DNA of 64,000 nucleotides from positions 558,001-622,000 of the forward strand of contig NZ_JAYMGZ010000001.1 of the NCBI RefSeq assembly GCF_037078405.1, given 5' to 3'. The DNA comes from Haloarcula sp. DT43 (GTDB taxonomy: Archaea; Halobacteriota; Halobacteria; Halobacteriales; Haloarculaceae). The notes below the pieces were generated by a model, which saw nothing but the letters and a program-made list of their open reading frames with translations, did not search any database and was not told the origin of the DNA. Numbering within the stretch: the stretch's first letter is position 1; each line of letters begins with the position of its first letter. Both the position numbers and the translations under genes were made by a program. Below, piece after piece: positions 25,836 to 34,935 of the stretch.

Positions 25836-26972
25836 GTGCGAAACTTCCACATCACGACGGTATGGGGGATTCCAATACGGGTCAATATCTCGCTGCTGGT
25901 CTTCCTGCCGGTGCTGGCCTGGATTATCGGCAGCGGGGCGCAGATAGCGGTATACGCGGGCATCGTGAGCACGCTGTCGGGCGTGCCCCTCGACCTCACG
26001 GTGCTGACCGCGGGACAGACGCCGTGGGTCATCGGGGCCGCCGCGGCCGTCGGCCTGTTCGTCAGCGTCGCCCTCCACGAACTCGGTCACGCCTGGGCGG
26101 CGATGCGCTACGGGCTCCGGGTCGAATCAATCACGCTCTGGATTCTCGGCGGCCTCGCTAGCCTCGAATCCATGCCCAAAGAGTGGAACCGTGAACTGGT
26201 CATCGCCCTGGCGGGCCCGGCCGTGAGCGTCCTCGTCGGCCTCGTCTGCTACGCCGCGCTCGTGGCCCTGCCGGCGAGCGCGCAACTGACGCTGTTCGTC
26301 GTCGGTTGGCTGGCCGTCACGAACCTCGTCCTGGCGGCGTTCAACATGCTCCCCTCGTTCCCGATGGACGGCGGCCGCGTCCTCCGGGCGCTGCTGGCGC
26401 GAAAGCGGCCCTACGCGACGGCGACCCGCATCGCCGCCCGCGTCGGCACCGGGTTCGCCGTCTTGTTCGCCGTCGTCGGAGTCCTGTCGTTTAGCCCGAT
26501 GTTGCTGTTGCTCGCGCTGTTCGTCTACGGTGCCGCGTCGGGCGAGTCCCGCTCGGTCGCGCTGGCGGCGCTGCTCGACGGGATGACTGTCGAGGACGTG
26601 GCCAGTCCGCTCTCGGCGACTATCGAGGCCGACGCCACCGTCGAGGACCTCGTCGACCGGATGTTCGCCGACCGCCGGACGGAGTTCGCGGTCACGCGCG
26701 GCGGCGACGTGGTCGGCGTCGTCACCGTCGGCGACTTCAGGGAACTCTCGACGGCCGAACGCGAGGCCGACACCGTCGCCGACCTGATGGAGACGGACCT
26801 CCCGAGGTTCCCCGCGGCGATGGCCGCCTTCGACGCGCTCGTGGCCCTCGACACTGCCCGGGCCACCGCCGCCTTCGTCGACGGTCCGGAGGGGACCCGC
26901 GTGGTCTCCCGGGACGACTTCTCCAGCGCGATGGAGATGCGTCGGCTGGTCGGCTCGTCGGAGCCGTTCTAG
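25836..26972 (+). CDS. Site-2 protease (M50) with C-terminal CBS pair
   Basis: A 378-residue intramembrane zinc metalloprotease. Six or so membrane helices; the zinc motif HELGHAWAA near residue 80 and the third-ligand motif NMLPSFPMDGGRVLRALLA near 170. The C-terminal 130 residues form two CBS repeats (TVEDVASPLSATIEADATVEDL), which often bind adenine nucleotides and could gate activity. The start is GTG at 25836, chosen since the first helix follows at once. Targets are unknown; in haloarchaea such proteases may release membrane-bound regulators. Confidence 0.88.
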   Translation: MRNFHITTVWGIPIRVNISLLVFLPVLAWIIGSGAQIAVYAGIVSTLSGVPLDLTVLTAGQTPWVIGAAAAVGLFVSVALHELGHAWAAMRYGLRVESITLWILGGLASLESMPKEWNRELVIALAGPAVSVLVGLVCYAALVALPASAQLTLFVVGWLAVTNLVLAAFNMLPSFPMDGGRVLRALLARKRPYATATRIAARVGTGFAVLFAVVGVLSFSPMLLLLALFVYGAASGESRSVALAALLDGMTVEDVASPLSATIEADATVEDLVDRMFADRRTEFAVTRGGDVVGVVTVGDFRELSTAEREADTVADLMETDLPRFPAAMAAFDALVALDTARATAAFVDGPEGTRVVSRDDFSSAMEMRRLVGSSEPF

Positions 26973-27059
26973 CGGCCGCGAGCAACCCGGCCGACCCTCC
27001 CAAGCGGCCAGACGGCCGGAACCCTCGGCCGCTAGAACGCGCCGGTCGTACTCAACCGG

Positions 27060-27593
27060 TCACCGCTGTGCACACGACAGGTCGACGCTGGTGAACCGTC
27101 CGGGATTGCCGGCGCTCGCACCGATGTCGACGCGGTCCAGCGTGTTCTCCTGGCCGCAGTACATCGTTGCCCAGGCGGCGACGCGGTCGTCCTGACGGAT
27201 GACGACGAGGAGTGTCGCGTCGGCGACCGGGGCCGACAGCTGGGTTTCAGCCCGGTCACCGGGCGACAGCTGAAACCGGCTGGAACTGCCCGCTTCGACC
27301 CCCGGCGGGAGGCGAACGTCGGTGACGTTCCGCCAGGCGAAGGCGTAGACGCCGCGTACCGACGAGAGGTTCGTCACCGGCTGTGAGACGCCGCTCTCGT
27401 ATGCCACGCTGAGCTGACTGAGCCGGTCGGGGATGAGCAGTACCTCGGCTGTGTAGGGCCCGTCGCCGTCGTTCTCGACTGCAACCGTGACGCTCGTCTG
27501 CCCCTCGGTCGGCGTGGCCGGTCCGTCGGTTGCACAGCCCGCTGTCACGACGACGAGGGCGAGCACTGCAACGACGAGACGGTCTCGTGTCAT
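27060..27593 (-). CDS. Hypothetical surface lipoprotein
   Basis: A 177-residue exported protein. The N-terminus is a signal sequence with a lipobox ending at Cys20 (LVVVTAGC), then a Thr/Pro linker and a beta-rich domain (QTSVTVAVENDGDGPYTAEVLL) with no match I can name; it looks like an Ig/FxLD-type extracellular fold. One Cys pair in the C-terminal half (MYCGQ and LSCAQR) might form a disulfide. The start at 27593 is the methionine directly before TRDRLVVAV; upstream in-frame codons are arginine/proline-rich antisense sequence. It is divergent from the ZIP transporter gene. Confidence 0.7.
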   Translation of the reverse strand: MTRDRLVVAVLALVVVTAGCATDGPATPTEGQTSVTVAVENDGDGPYTAEVLLIPDRLSQLSVAYESGVSQPVTNLSSVRGVYAFAWRNVTDVRLPPGVEAGSSSRFQLSPGDRAETQLSAPVADATLLVVIRQDDRVAAWATMYCGQENTLDRVDIGASAGNPGRFTSVDLSCAQR

Positions 27594-27738
27594 ATCGGTG
27601 TTTGTTTGCACGGGGGCTACATCTGTTTGGTCCCGCCATCCAGACGCCGGCGTCATCGGGGGCGGGATTCGACAGCGTCGACGACGCGGCATCCGACTGT
27701 CGACACACCCAAGAGGGGGCGACGTCCACTACTGGACG

Positions 27739-28593
27739 ATGCAATCCGGGCTCGTCGAACTGTTCGCCGACCTCGTCGGTACCGACCCGCTCATAAACGG
27801 CCTCGTCGGCGGCGTCGTCATCGCGCTGATGAACCTCCTCGGCGCGTCGCTCGTGTTCGTCTGGCGCGACCCCTCCGAACGGGCGCTCGACGCGGCGCTT
27901 GGCTTCGCCGCCGGCGTGATGCTCGCCGCCGCGTTCACGAGCCTCATCCTGCCCGGTATCGAGGAGTACTCCGGCGGGAACCCGATTCCGACGCTCGTCG
28001 GCGTCGCGCTCGGCGCGCTCTTTCTGGACCGGGCAGACGTGCTCGTTCCCCACGCACACTACCTCCTGACCGGCCGCCGGCGGACCGATGCTGCCAATCC
28101 CAGTCAGTCCCTGCCGGTTGACGAGGCGCGGCTGACGGGCGTCGTCCTGTTCATCCTCGCCATCACGCTGCACAACATGCCGGAGGGCCTCGCCGTCGGC
28201 GTCGGCTTCGGCGCGGCCGGCGGCGACCCGGCCCGACTGGGCGGCGCGCTCTCGCTGATGCTTGCCATCGGCATCCAGAACATCCCCGAGGGGCTCGCCG
28301 TCTCCGTCGCGGCAATCAACGCCGGCCTCGACCGCCGCCTCTACGCCGCCTTCGCCGGCGTCCGCGCGGGCGTCGTGGAGATTCCGCTCGCGGTGCTGGG
28401 GGCCGTCGCGGTCACGCTCGTCGAGCCGCTCCTGCCATACGCGATGGGCTTTGCGGCGGGCGCGATGCTGTTCGTGATTTCCGACGAGATAATCCCCGAG
28501 ACGCACCAGCACGGCTACGAACGGGTCGCCACGCTCGGCCTGATGGTCGGCGTGGTCGTCATGCTGTATCTGGACATCTCGCTGGCCGCCTGA
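27739..28593 (+). CDS. ZIP-family divalent metal transporter
   Basis: A 284-residue membrane protein of eight helices that imports Zn2+ or related metals. The transport-site motifs are HNMPEGLAVGVG near residue 144 and QNIPEGLAVSVA near 179, and ISDEIIPETHQHG near 249 adds the C-terminal metal-binding end. The large cytoplasmic His-rich loop of eukaryotic ZIPs is replaced by a short LLTGRRRTD loop. The start at 27739 is the ATG after a spacer; the long upstream in-frame sequence is not coding. It is convergent with the CPCC-type gene. Confidence 0.9.
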   Translation: MQSGLVELFADLVGTDPLINGLVGGVVIALMNLLGASLVFVWRDPSERALDAALGFAAGVMLAAAFTSLILPGIEEYSGGNPIPTLVGVALGALFLDRADVLVPHAHYLLTGRRRTDAANPSQSLPVDEARLTGVVLFILAITLHNMPEGLAVGVGFGAAGGDPARLGGALSLMLAIGIQNIPEGLAVSVAAINAGLDRRLYAAFAGVRAGVVEIPLAVLGAVAVTLVEPLLPYAMGFAAGAMLFVISDEIIPETHQHGYERVATLGLMVGVVVMLYLDISLAA

Positions 28594-28613
28594 GCCGGCG
28601 GCCGAGCGCGTTC

Positions 28614-28913
28614 TCACGCCTCGTAGGGCCAGTTCGGGTCGCGGTCGATGCCGTCCGGCGACTCGCAGTCACCGGCTTCGTCGGGCGAACACGCCCCGTG
28701 CTCGCGGAAGTTCTCCCGTGCCTCGGTCAGCGACACGTGGTTCGTATCGCTGACGAACGCCGCGTCCCCGAACTGGATGGGGTCGTCGAGCCAGTGACAC
28801 ACCGGACACATCTCGTAGGACCCCGGCCGGCCCTCCGGCAGCGTCTGGTAGCCACAGCACGGGCAGTAGCCGAGCTCCCGTGCGGCTGGATTACCGGGTG
28901 TCTCGGTCGCCAT
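28614..28913 (-). CDS. CPCC-family cysteine-rich protein
   Basis: A 99-residue small protein with the CPCC signature: YCPCCGYQTLPEGRPGSYEMCPVCHW, two zinc-binding pairs spaced 21 residues apart, then a conserved acidic block (DDPIQFGD) and NHVSLTEARENFREHG. The rest is acidic, with two further cysteines (GACSPDEAGDC). The family is widespread in bacteria and archaea and of unknown function. The start at 28913 is the methionine before ATETPGN; the longer frame is less likely. Confidence 0.82.
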   Translation of the reverse strand: MATETPGNPAARELGYCPCCGYQTLPEGRPGSYEMCPVCHWLDDPIQFGDAAFVSDTNHVSLTEARENFREHGACSPDEAGDCESPDGIDRDPNWPYEA

Positions 28914-28982
28914 ACTCCGTGGTATGTGTCTACACATCAAAGAATTATCGCCCGGCGGTCGCGCCCACGTCCCGGCGAGACG

Positions 28983-29267
28983 CTACTCCGACTGCGCGTC
29001 CTCGACCTTCCCGGCGTACTCCTCCAGTTCGGCGGCCAGTTCGCGGGCCTGGGCCGCCGACAGCGTCACCGAGTCCGCGTGGGGTTTCACCGCGTCGAGG
29101 TCCGTGTTGTCCATCTCCAACTGGAGTTCGACGTGGTCCGGGTTCTTCCGTGGCGCGGTCACGTTCAGGACGGCCAGGGCCTCCTCCTCGAAGCCGTGGC
29201 CCTCTACCTCACCGTCGAGCAGGTCGAAGGTCGTGTACGCGTTGACCTTCATGATGCGGTCGACCAT
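28983..29267 (-). CDS. Small haloarchaeal DUF6360-like protein
   Basis: A 94-residue soluble protein with alternating strands (VNAYTTFDLLDG, ALAVLNVTAPRKN, HVELQLEMDN) and a C-terminal acidic helix (SAAQARELAAELEEYAGKV). The pattern matches a small conserved haloarchaeal family (DUF6360 from memory). Function unknown. A start at MKVNAYTT, five codons in, is equally possible. It lies between the CPCC gene and the nicotinate phosphoribosyltransferase gene on the same strand, 34 bases after the latter. Confidence 0.72.
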   Translation of the reverse strand: MVDRIMKVNAYTTFDLLDGEVEGHGFEEEALAVLNVTAPRKNPDHVELQLEMDNTDLDAVKPHADSVTLSAAQARELAAELEEYAGKVEDAQSE

Positions 29268-29301
29268 ACGCGGCGTAGGCGGGCCGGCGACTTAACGCCC
29301 G

Positions 29302-30462
29302 TTACTCGTCCCCGACGCCCTCGTAGCCGACCTGTTCGGCGTCCGCCGCCGCCCGGTCGACGGCCGCGTCGAGGTCGAACTCCCGGACGACTTCGCCGTC
29401 ACGAACCAGTGGCTCCATGAGCGACTCGGCCCCGGCCGGTCCCTCGCGGTCGGCCAGCCCGACGTGGTGGCCGCCCGCTCCGGTCCGGTACACCGACTTC
29501 TTGCCGGTGAGCTTGCCCCGCTTGGCCGCCGGCTCGCCGTCTACCTCGACGATGTCCAGCGCGAAGTCGAGCGGGTCGGCGTTGGCGACGTAGCTCCCGA
29601 CGCCGAAGCCGTCGGCCACGTCCCGGAGTTCCCGCAACGTCGTCGGCGTCAGCCCCCCGGAGAGGAACAGGTCCACGTCCTCGTGGCCGTAGGCGTCCAG
29701 CGTCCACCGGACCTCGCGGACGATGTGGCGGAAGTCGCCGCGGCGGGAGCCGGTCGTGTCCAGGCGGACGCCCGCGAGGTCGTCGATGGCCTCGGCCGCC
29801 CGCAGCGCCTCGTCGGCCTCGTCGCTGTAGGTGTCGGTCAGCGCGATGCGCGGCGTCTCCTCGGGGACGGCCTCGTCGAACGCTCGCCACGCCGCCTCCT
29901 GGTTGCCCCGGCCGAAACATATCATCAGCGCGTGGGGCATCGTCCCGCCGGCCTCCCGCCCGATGACCTCGCCCGCGGCGACGTTCGAGATACCGTCGAG
30001 CCCGCCCAGCAGCGCCGCCCGCTCGACCATCGCGCCGATGGAGGGGTGGACGTGACGGGACCCGAAGGACAGCACCGACGACTCCGGCGCGGCGTGGCGC
30101 GCTTCCAGCGCCCGCGTGGCGATGCCGGTCGGGTGCGACAGGAATCCGAGCAGCGCCGTCTCCAGGCGGCAGAACTCCCGGTACGGCCCCTCGATGCGCA
30201 GCACCGGGCCGCCGTCGAACAGTTGGCCCTCGGGAAGCGCGTCGGCGTCGACGGCGCGCCCGTCGAGCAATTGTGCAGCGTCTTTCAGCCCGGCCAGCAG
30301 CTTCCAGGTCCCCGTGGCGAACTGGTTGGCCGTCACTTCGGCGACGACGTCCGGGTTCTTGCCCGCGTGCTCTAGCGCCTCCATCGTCCGGTCGAAGTAG
30401 GCGTCGGTCGCCCGCCCCTCGCGGATGGCCTCGGGCGTGACGACGTCGAACTCCTCGGTCAT
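29302..30462 (-). CDS. pncB: Nicotinate phosphoribosyltransferase
   Basis: A 386-residue enzyme that makes nicotinate mononucleotide from nicotinate and PRPP in the Preiss-Handler branch of NAD synthesis. Conserved segments: PIRGPY-like RIEGPYREF near residue 92, SFGSRHVHPSIGAMVERAAL near 132, the VRLDTTGSRRGD substrate block near 230 and the PRPP-site FLSGGLTPTTL near 265. A nicotinamidase-like hydrolase at 34321-34893 would supply nicotinate, so the two may form a salvage route although they are four kilobases apart. The gene is divergent from the DUF3592 gene. Confidence 0.9.
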   Translation of the reverse strand: MTEEFDVVTPEAIREGRATDAYFDRTMEALEHAGKNPDVVAEVTANQFATGTWKLLAGLKDAAQLLDGRAVDADALPEGQLFDGGPVLRIEGPYREFCRLETALLGFLSHPTGIATRALEARHAAPESSVLSFGSRHVHPSIGAMVERAALLGGLDGISNVAAGEVIGREAGGTMPHALMICFGRGNQEAAWRAFDEAVPEETPRIALTDTYSDEADEALRAAEAIDDLAGVRLDTTGSRRGDFRHIVREVRWTLDAYGHEDVDLFLSGGLTPTTLRELRDVADGFGVGSYVANADPLDFALDIVEVDGEPAAKRGKLTGKKSVYRTGAGGHHVGLADREGPAGAESLMEPLVRDGEVVREFDLDAAVDRAAADAEQVGYEGVGDE

Positions 30463-30588
30463 TGTCCCGTGTTCGGCCGTGCGAGGGAAAAAGCGGTCCG
30501 GTCGACGGTCGCGCGTCGACGCTCCCGGGGCACGCCGGCGGAGCGTCGTCCCAAACGCTTTCTACGCCGCCACCGGTACCCGCCGGGC

Positions 30589-31386
30589 GTGCTCAGCCCC
30601 CGCCGCTCTGTCGCCCTCCTGCTCGCGCTCGGGCTGCTCGCCGCCGGCATCGGCCTCGGCGGCTCGCAGTACCGAACCGCGACCGGCTACGCCGCGACGA
30701 CGGGCACGGTTGAGGACGCCCGGCTGGACAGCTACGCCGAACTCGGCCGCCCCACGCTCGGCGGCAACCGGTACTACCGGCCGAACGTGACCTACACGTA
30801 CCGCGTCGACGGCCGGACCTACACCGGCCGCGACGTCGCGTTCGGCACCGACGTAGACACGAACCAGCGGGACCGCGCCGCGCGGGTGGTGTCGAACTAC
30901 GACGAGGGCTCGTCGGTCACCGTTCACTACGACCCGGACGACCCCGCTGACGCCTACCTCGCCCAGCGCTTCGACTTCTTCCCCGCCGGCGTGCTGGTCG
31001 CGCTCGGCCTCCTGCTGCTCGGCGACGCGCTGACGCCGCGAACGCGGTGGCTCCGCTTCGTCCTGTCGAAGATTCCGCTCAATCAGAACGAACGGAGTCC
31101 GCTGTCCTCGCCCGACACCGACGAGCGTGTTCCCGACGACCCGACGCGGATACTCGACCGGAACGACGCCGCGAGCGGCGGGTCCAACGGCGACGACCCG
31201 GACCCAGATGCCCCGGTCGGCGGCCGCTGGGCCGTCGCGCTGTGGGCGCTCTGTGGCCTCGCCGCGCTCGGGACGGTCGGCGGCTACCTCGCTGTCTCGA
31301 ACCCGCCCCACGACCTGACCGCCTACGCGACGGCCGTCGTCAGCGTCGCGGGGTTCGGTCGGTTCGCGTACCGACGCGTCACCTGA
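30589..31386 (+). CDS. DUF3592-containing membrane protein
   Basis: A 265-residue protein with a first membrane helix (residues 8-24), an outward domain with the DUF3592 pattern (TGTVEDARLDS, then YRPNVTYTYRVDGRTYTGR and SVTVHYDPDDPADAYL), a second helix near 125, a polar Asp-rich loop, and two C-terminal helices. DUF3592 proteins are of unknown function. GTG at 30589 (VLSPRRSV) is preferred over the earlier GTG at 30469, since the extra 40 residues are basic and proline-rich. It converges on the Hvo_1808-type genes, 8 bases apart. Confidence 0.75.
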   Translation: MLSPRRSVALLLALGLLAAGIGLGGSQYRTATGYAATTGTVEDARLDSYAELGRPTLGGNRYYRPNVTYTYRVDGRTYTGRDVAFGTDVDTNQRDRAARVVSNYDEGSSVTVHYDPDDPADAYLAQRFDFFPAGVLVALGLLLLGDALTPRTRWLRFVLSKIPLNQNERSPLSSPDTDERVPDDPTRILDRNDAASGGSNGDDPDPDAPVGGRWAVALWALCGLAALGTVGGYLAVSNPPHDLTAYATAVVSVAGFGRFAYRRVT

Positions 31387-31393
31387 GGCCCGC

Positions 31394-32743
31394 TCACCCC
31401 TCGGCTCGGTGGATGTCGTTCAGGTCGCCCACTCCCGGCCCGTTGACGATGCGGACGGTCCTGCCCGACCGGACCACGCGGAAGGCGTCGCTGAACTGGT
31501 CGCCCTCGGGGACGACGTAGACGTTCTCGCGGGGCTGGCGGGCGTCGTGTTCTTCGGTCAGCGCCGCCCGATACGCCTGCCCGAACTCCCGGGCGTCCTC
31601 CTCGGTGTCCCAGCGCGTCTGCCAGACGTAGCCGTAGCCGCCCGAGCCGTCGCGGTAGGGCACGACGAGGTCGCCGGCCCAGCCCTCGGAGGCCTCGCTC
31701 TCGTAGCTGTAGCGGTCGCCGTCGGTCTGGCCGTTGTGATAGACCGTCGCGTAGATGGACGCTTCCCCGACTGTGTCGCCGACCGGGTCGTGGTCGAAGC
31801 GGCTCCACTCGTCGGTTGAGCGGTCCGGGACGCTGACGTTCACGGGCTTCTCGTCGGGGTACCTCTCGGGGTGGAGTACCTGCTCGGTGCTGTCCGGGAA
31901 GTCGTCGTGGAGCGCGTCGACGGCGTCCCAGCCCCCGTCGGCGCGCACTTGGTCGACGAACCGCGGGCCGGTGACGTAGGGCTGGTAGAGGACGGTGAAC
32001 AGCCCCTCGTTGTAGCTCGGCTCCTGGCTGCCGCTGTCCCCGTCGCCGCTGCTCTCCGAGGTGCGGTCCGGGAGTGCGATACACGCCCACTGGTCGCCAC
32101 AGCGGCGCTCGTAGAGGACCCGGACGTAGTTGGCCTCGCCCTCGGTGACGCCCTGTCGGGAGAGCTGGGTGTCCTGTGTCTCCGCTGAGCCGTTCAGGCC
32201 GAACTGCTGGTCCTGCAGGGCGTGGACGAGTTCGTGTGACAGCGTCCGCCGGTCTATCTGGGGCGTCTCCGTCGGGCTGACGACGACGATTTCGTCGCGG
32301 CTCGGCGAGTAGTAGCCCTGGACCGTCGTCGAGAGCGTGTTGCCGATCTCCTCGCTACTGCCCGAGTCCTCGCCGATGAGCAGGAGCGCCTCCCACACCT
32401 GGTCGTTCCAGGGGTCCTGTGGGCGGCTGCTGCCGCTTCCGCTGCTCCCCGACCGGTTCCGGTACTCGGCCCGCGAGACGACCGACACCGGCACCGACTG
32501 TTCGAACTCCCGGTCCCGTATCTGCTCGACGCGGGCCATCGTCCGGGCGACGACGGCCTCCCGCTCGCTCTCGTTCAGCCCGTCGCCGGTCGTCACCGAC
32601 ACTGGGTCGTCGTACCAGTAGCCGTTCTCGTAGCCGATGGCGTCCCCGCCGGTCGGCGACTCGGGGTGGTCGCTGCCGCCGAAGGTCGGGACCGTACAGC
32701 CCGCGAGGACGACCGCCAGCGCGACCAGCAGTGCCCTACGCAT
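31394..32743 (-). CDS. Hvo_1808-family surface lipoprotein with HExxH motif (copy 1)
   Basis: A 449-residue lipoprotein: signal sequence with lipobox ending at Cys16 (LAGC), a Ser/Gly-rich linker, then a large extracellular domain. The block HELVHALQDQQFGL near residue 170 is a zincin-type HExxH, followed 20 residues on by TEGEANYVRVLYERRCG, where a glutamate could be the third zinc ligand; two cysteines follow (RRCGDQWACIA). The Hvo_1808 family has no assigned activity, but these residues point to a secreted metallopeptidase. The ATG overlaps the stop of copy 2 by 8 bases, so the two are co-transcribed. Confidence 0.85.
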   Translation of the reverse strand: MRRALLVALAVVLAGCTVPTFGGSDHPESPTGGDAIGYENGYWYDDPVSVTTGDGLNESEREAVVARTMARVEQIRDREFEQSVPVSVVSRAEYRNRSGSSGSGSSRPQDPWNDQVWEALLLIGEDSGSSEEIGNTLSTTVQGYYSPSRDEIVVVSPTETPQIDRRTLSHELVHALQDQQFGLNGSAETQDTQLSRQGVTEGEANYVRVLYERRCGDQWACIALPDRTSESSGDGDSGSQEPSYNEGLFTVLYQPYVTGPRFVDQVRADGGWDAVDALHDDFPDSTEQVLHPERYPDEKPVNVSVPDRSTDEWSRFDHDPVGDTVGEASIYATVYHNGQTDGDRYSYESEASEGWAGDLVVPYRDGSGGYGYVWQTRWDTEEDAREFGQAYRAALTEEHDARQPRENVYVVPEGDQFSDAFRVVRSGRTVRIVNGPGVGDLNDIHRAEG

Positions 32744-34187
32744 CGTGGACCGCCTCCAGGTCGGCGGCCGTCGGCGCGTTCACGACGGTCACCGTGTCCC
32801 CGTCGACCCGGACCGCGACGGCGTCGGCGTAGGGACTGCCCTCCTCGATGACCCAGTGGCCCGCCGCGGTTCTGCTGCCGCCCCAGTGAGCGATGACCCG
32901 CTCCCAGGCGTCGGCGAACTCGCGGGCGTCGGCCTCGCTCGCCCACGCCGTCTTCCAGACGTAGGCCGTCTCCGCGCCGTTGTCGTAGACGTGCATCCGG
33001 CCGCCCTGCCAGCCATCGGTCGCGGGCAGGTCGTAGTTGTACGGGCCGTCGGCGTCCAGCGAGCCGTCCTCGTAGTTGATGACGTCTCCCGTCCGGACGA
33101 CGCTGGACTCGTTGTAGTCGTCCGCGATGGTGTAGGCCATCGACCCGGCGATGGCCGACGGGCCCACGACGGCGTAGTCGGGCCGGTCGCGGTCGTTCGA
33201 GGGTCTGACCCGCTCCCAGTCGTCGCCCGACCGGTCTGCAAGCGAGACGGACGCGGGTTCCCACTCGGGGTAGCGCCCGGGATAGGTCACTTCGACGGCC
33301 CCGTCGGGGTACTCGTCGTAGGCGTCGTCGACGGTGCGCCAGCCGCCGCGCTCACGCAAGTCCGCAATCAGTCCCGGCCCGTCGCTGTACGGGAAGTACT
33401 GCATGAAGTTGATGCCGAAGTGGCGGTCGCCGCCGCTCGCCGCGTCGGGCCTGTCGATACACTCCCACGCCTCGCCACAGCGGGCCGTGTACGCCTGCGT
33501 GACCGCGACGGCGTCACCTTCGACGAGGCCGTTCCGGCCCTGGACCTGGTCCCGCGTCCGCGCGTCGCTCCCCAGGCCGAACTGCTGGTCCTGCAGGGCG
33601 TGGACCAGTTCGTGGGCCAGCGTTCCCCGGCTTATCGTCGGCGTCTCGGAGTCGCTGACGACGACGATTTCGCCGCGCTGGCTGCTGTAGTAGCCCAGCA
33701 CGCTCTCGCCGCGGTTGCTCCGCTGGACGGCGATGGAATCGCGGTCTTCGCCGACGAAGAACAGCGCCTCGAACTTCGCGTTGTCAAACTGGCGCAGGGA
33801 CTCGCCGACCTCGCCGCCGGTGTCGTTGCGGTACTCGGCCCGCGAGACGACCGACACCGGGACCGTCTCCTCGAACTCCAGGCCGCGAAGCCGCTCGACG
33901 CGGGCCATCGTCCGGGCGACGACGGCCTCCTGTTCCGTCTCGTTCAGCCCGTCCTCGGTCGTCACCGACAGCGACTCGTTGTACCAGTAGCCGTTCTCGT
34001 AGCCCAGCCGGTCCGTCCCGGGTGCTGCCGGGGCGGAGCCGTCGCTCCCGTAGTCGGTCGCGGGCCCGCTCGGCGTCAGGCTGTCCTCGCCTGACTCCGT
34101 CCGGTCGGACGACACACTGGGGACCTGACAGCCGGCAAGCAACAGCGCGACGGCACAGAGAACGACGAGGGCGGAAGGGCGGCGCAT
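32736..34187 (-). CDS. Hvo_1808-family surface lipoprotein with HExxH motif (copy 2)
   Basis: A 483-residue paralogue of the next gene, upstream in the same operon. Signal peptide with lipobox ending at Cys20, a Ser/Thr/Gly linker, then the same core: LGYENGYWYNESLSV, an MARVERLRGLEFEE block, HELVHALQDQQFGL near residue 205, VEGDAVAVTQAYTARCG about 25 residues later, and a paired Cys (EAWECID). Copies 1 and 2 are recognisably homologous along the whole domain but diverged, so the duplication is not recent. The metallopeptidase role is inferred from HExxH; no other evidence of activity is visible. Confidence 0.85.
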   Translation of the reverse strand: MRRPSALVVLCAVALLLAGCQVPSVSSDRTESGEDSLTPSGPATDYGSDGSAPAAPGTDRLGYENGYWYNESLSVTTEDGLNETEQEAVVARTMARVERLRGLEFEETVPVSVVSRAEYRNDTGGEVGESLRQFDNAKFEALFFVGEDRDSIAVQRSNRGESVLGYYSSQRGEIVVVSDSETPTISRGTLAHELVHALQDQQFGLGSDARTRDQVQGRNGLVEGDAVAVTQAYTARCGEAWECIDRPDAASGGDRHFGINFMQYFPYSDGPGLIADLRERGGWRTVDDAYDEYPDGAVEVTYPGRYPEWEPASVSLADRSGDDWERVRPSNDRDRPDYAVVGPSAIAGSMAYTIADDYNESSVVRTGDVINYEDGSLDADGPYNYDLPATDGWQGGRMHVYDNGAETAYVWKTAWASEADAREFADAWERVIAHWGGSRTAAGHWVIEEGSPYADAVAVRVDGDTVTVVNAPTAADLEAVHDA

Positions 34188-34320
34188 CTACCGCAAGGAC
34201 GGTCACCACAGTAAAAAGTCACACGCTAGGTGCGGTCGCTCGTGCCCGCGGGACGCCGCTCCCGACCGTTCCTGCCGCTACGGGGTAACTTTCGTACTCA
34301 CGCCGTCCCAAGGATTGCCC

Positions 34321-34893
34321 ATGGAACTCGACCCAGCACAGACCGCGCTCGTCGTGGTGGACATGCAGAACGGCTTCTGTCACCCCGACGGGACCCTCTA
34401 CGCACCGGCCAGCGAAGCGGCAATCGAACCCTGTGCCGAACTCGTCGACCGCGCCCGTGAGGCCGGTTCGAGCGTCGTCTTCACCCGCGACGTGCACCCG
34501 CCCGACCAGTTCGAGGACGCCCACTACTACGACGAGTTCGACCGGTGGGGCGAACACGTCGTCGAGGGGTCGTGGGAGGCCGAACTCGCCGACGGCCTCG
34601 ACCCCGAAGAGGCGGACCTTGTCGTGGTCAAGCACACCTACGACGCCTTCTACCGGACGGAACTGGAGGGGTGGCTCGACGCCCACGGTATCGAGGACCT
34701 CGTCATCTGTGGCACGCTCGCCAACGTCTGCGTCCTCCACACCGCCTCCAGCGCCGGCCTGCGGGACTATCGCCCGCTCCTCGTGGAAGACGCCGTCGGC
34801 TTCATCGAGGAGGACCACCGCGAGTACGCGCTGGAACACGCCGACTGGCTGTTCGGCGAGGTGACCGACAGCGACGACCTCGACTTCGCCTGA
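34321..34893 (+). CDS. Nicotinamidase/isochorismatase-type cysteine hydrolase
   Basis: A 190-residue cysteine hydrolase. The catalytic triad is readable: Asp in LVVVDMQNGF near residue 14, Lys in VVKHTYDAF near 103, and Cys in GTLANVCVLHTA near 138. The DVHPPDQFEDAHYY block supplies the metal-site Asp and His of nicotinamidases. Nicotinamidase activity (nicotinamide to nicotinate) is the best guess and would fit the nicotinate phosphoribosyltransferase nearby, but other isochorismatase-fold amidases share these residues. The ATG at 34321 is preferred to a TTG two codons earlier. Confidence 0.85.
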   Translation: MELDPAQTALVVVDMQNGFCHPDGTLYAPASEAAIEPCAELVDRAREAGSSVVFTRDVHPPDQFEDAHYYDEFDRWGEHVVEGSWEAELADGLDPEEADLVVVKHTYDAFYRTELEGWLDAHGIEDLVICGTLANVCVLHTASSAGLRDYRPLLVEDAVGFIEEDHREYALEHADWLFGEVTDSDDLDFA

Positions 34894-34935
34894 TTAGCGA
34901 GGGACGCCCACGCCGAGTGCTACGGGGAGCCGCAG

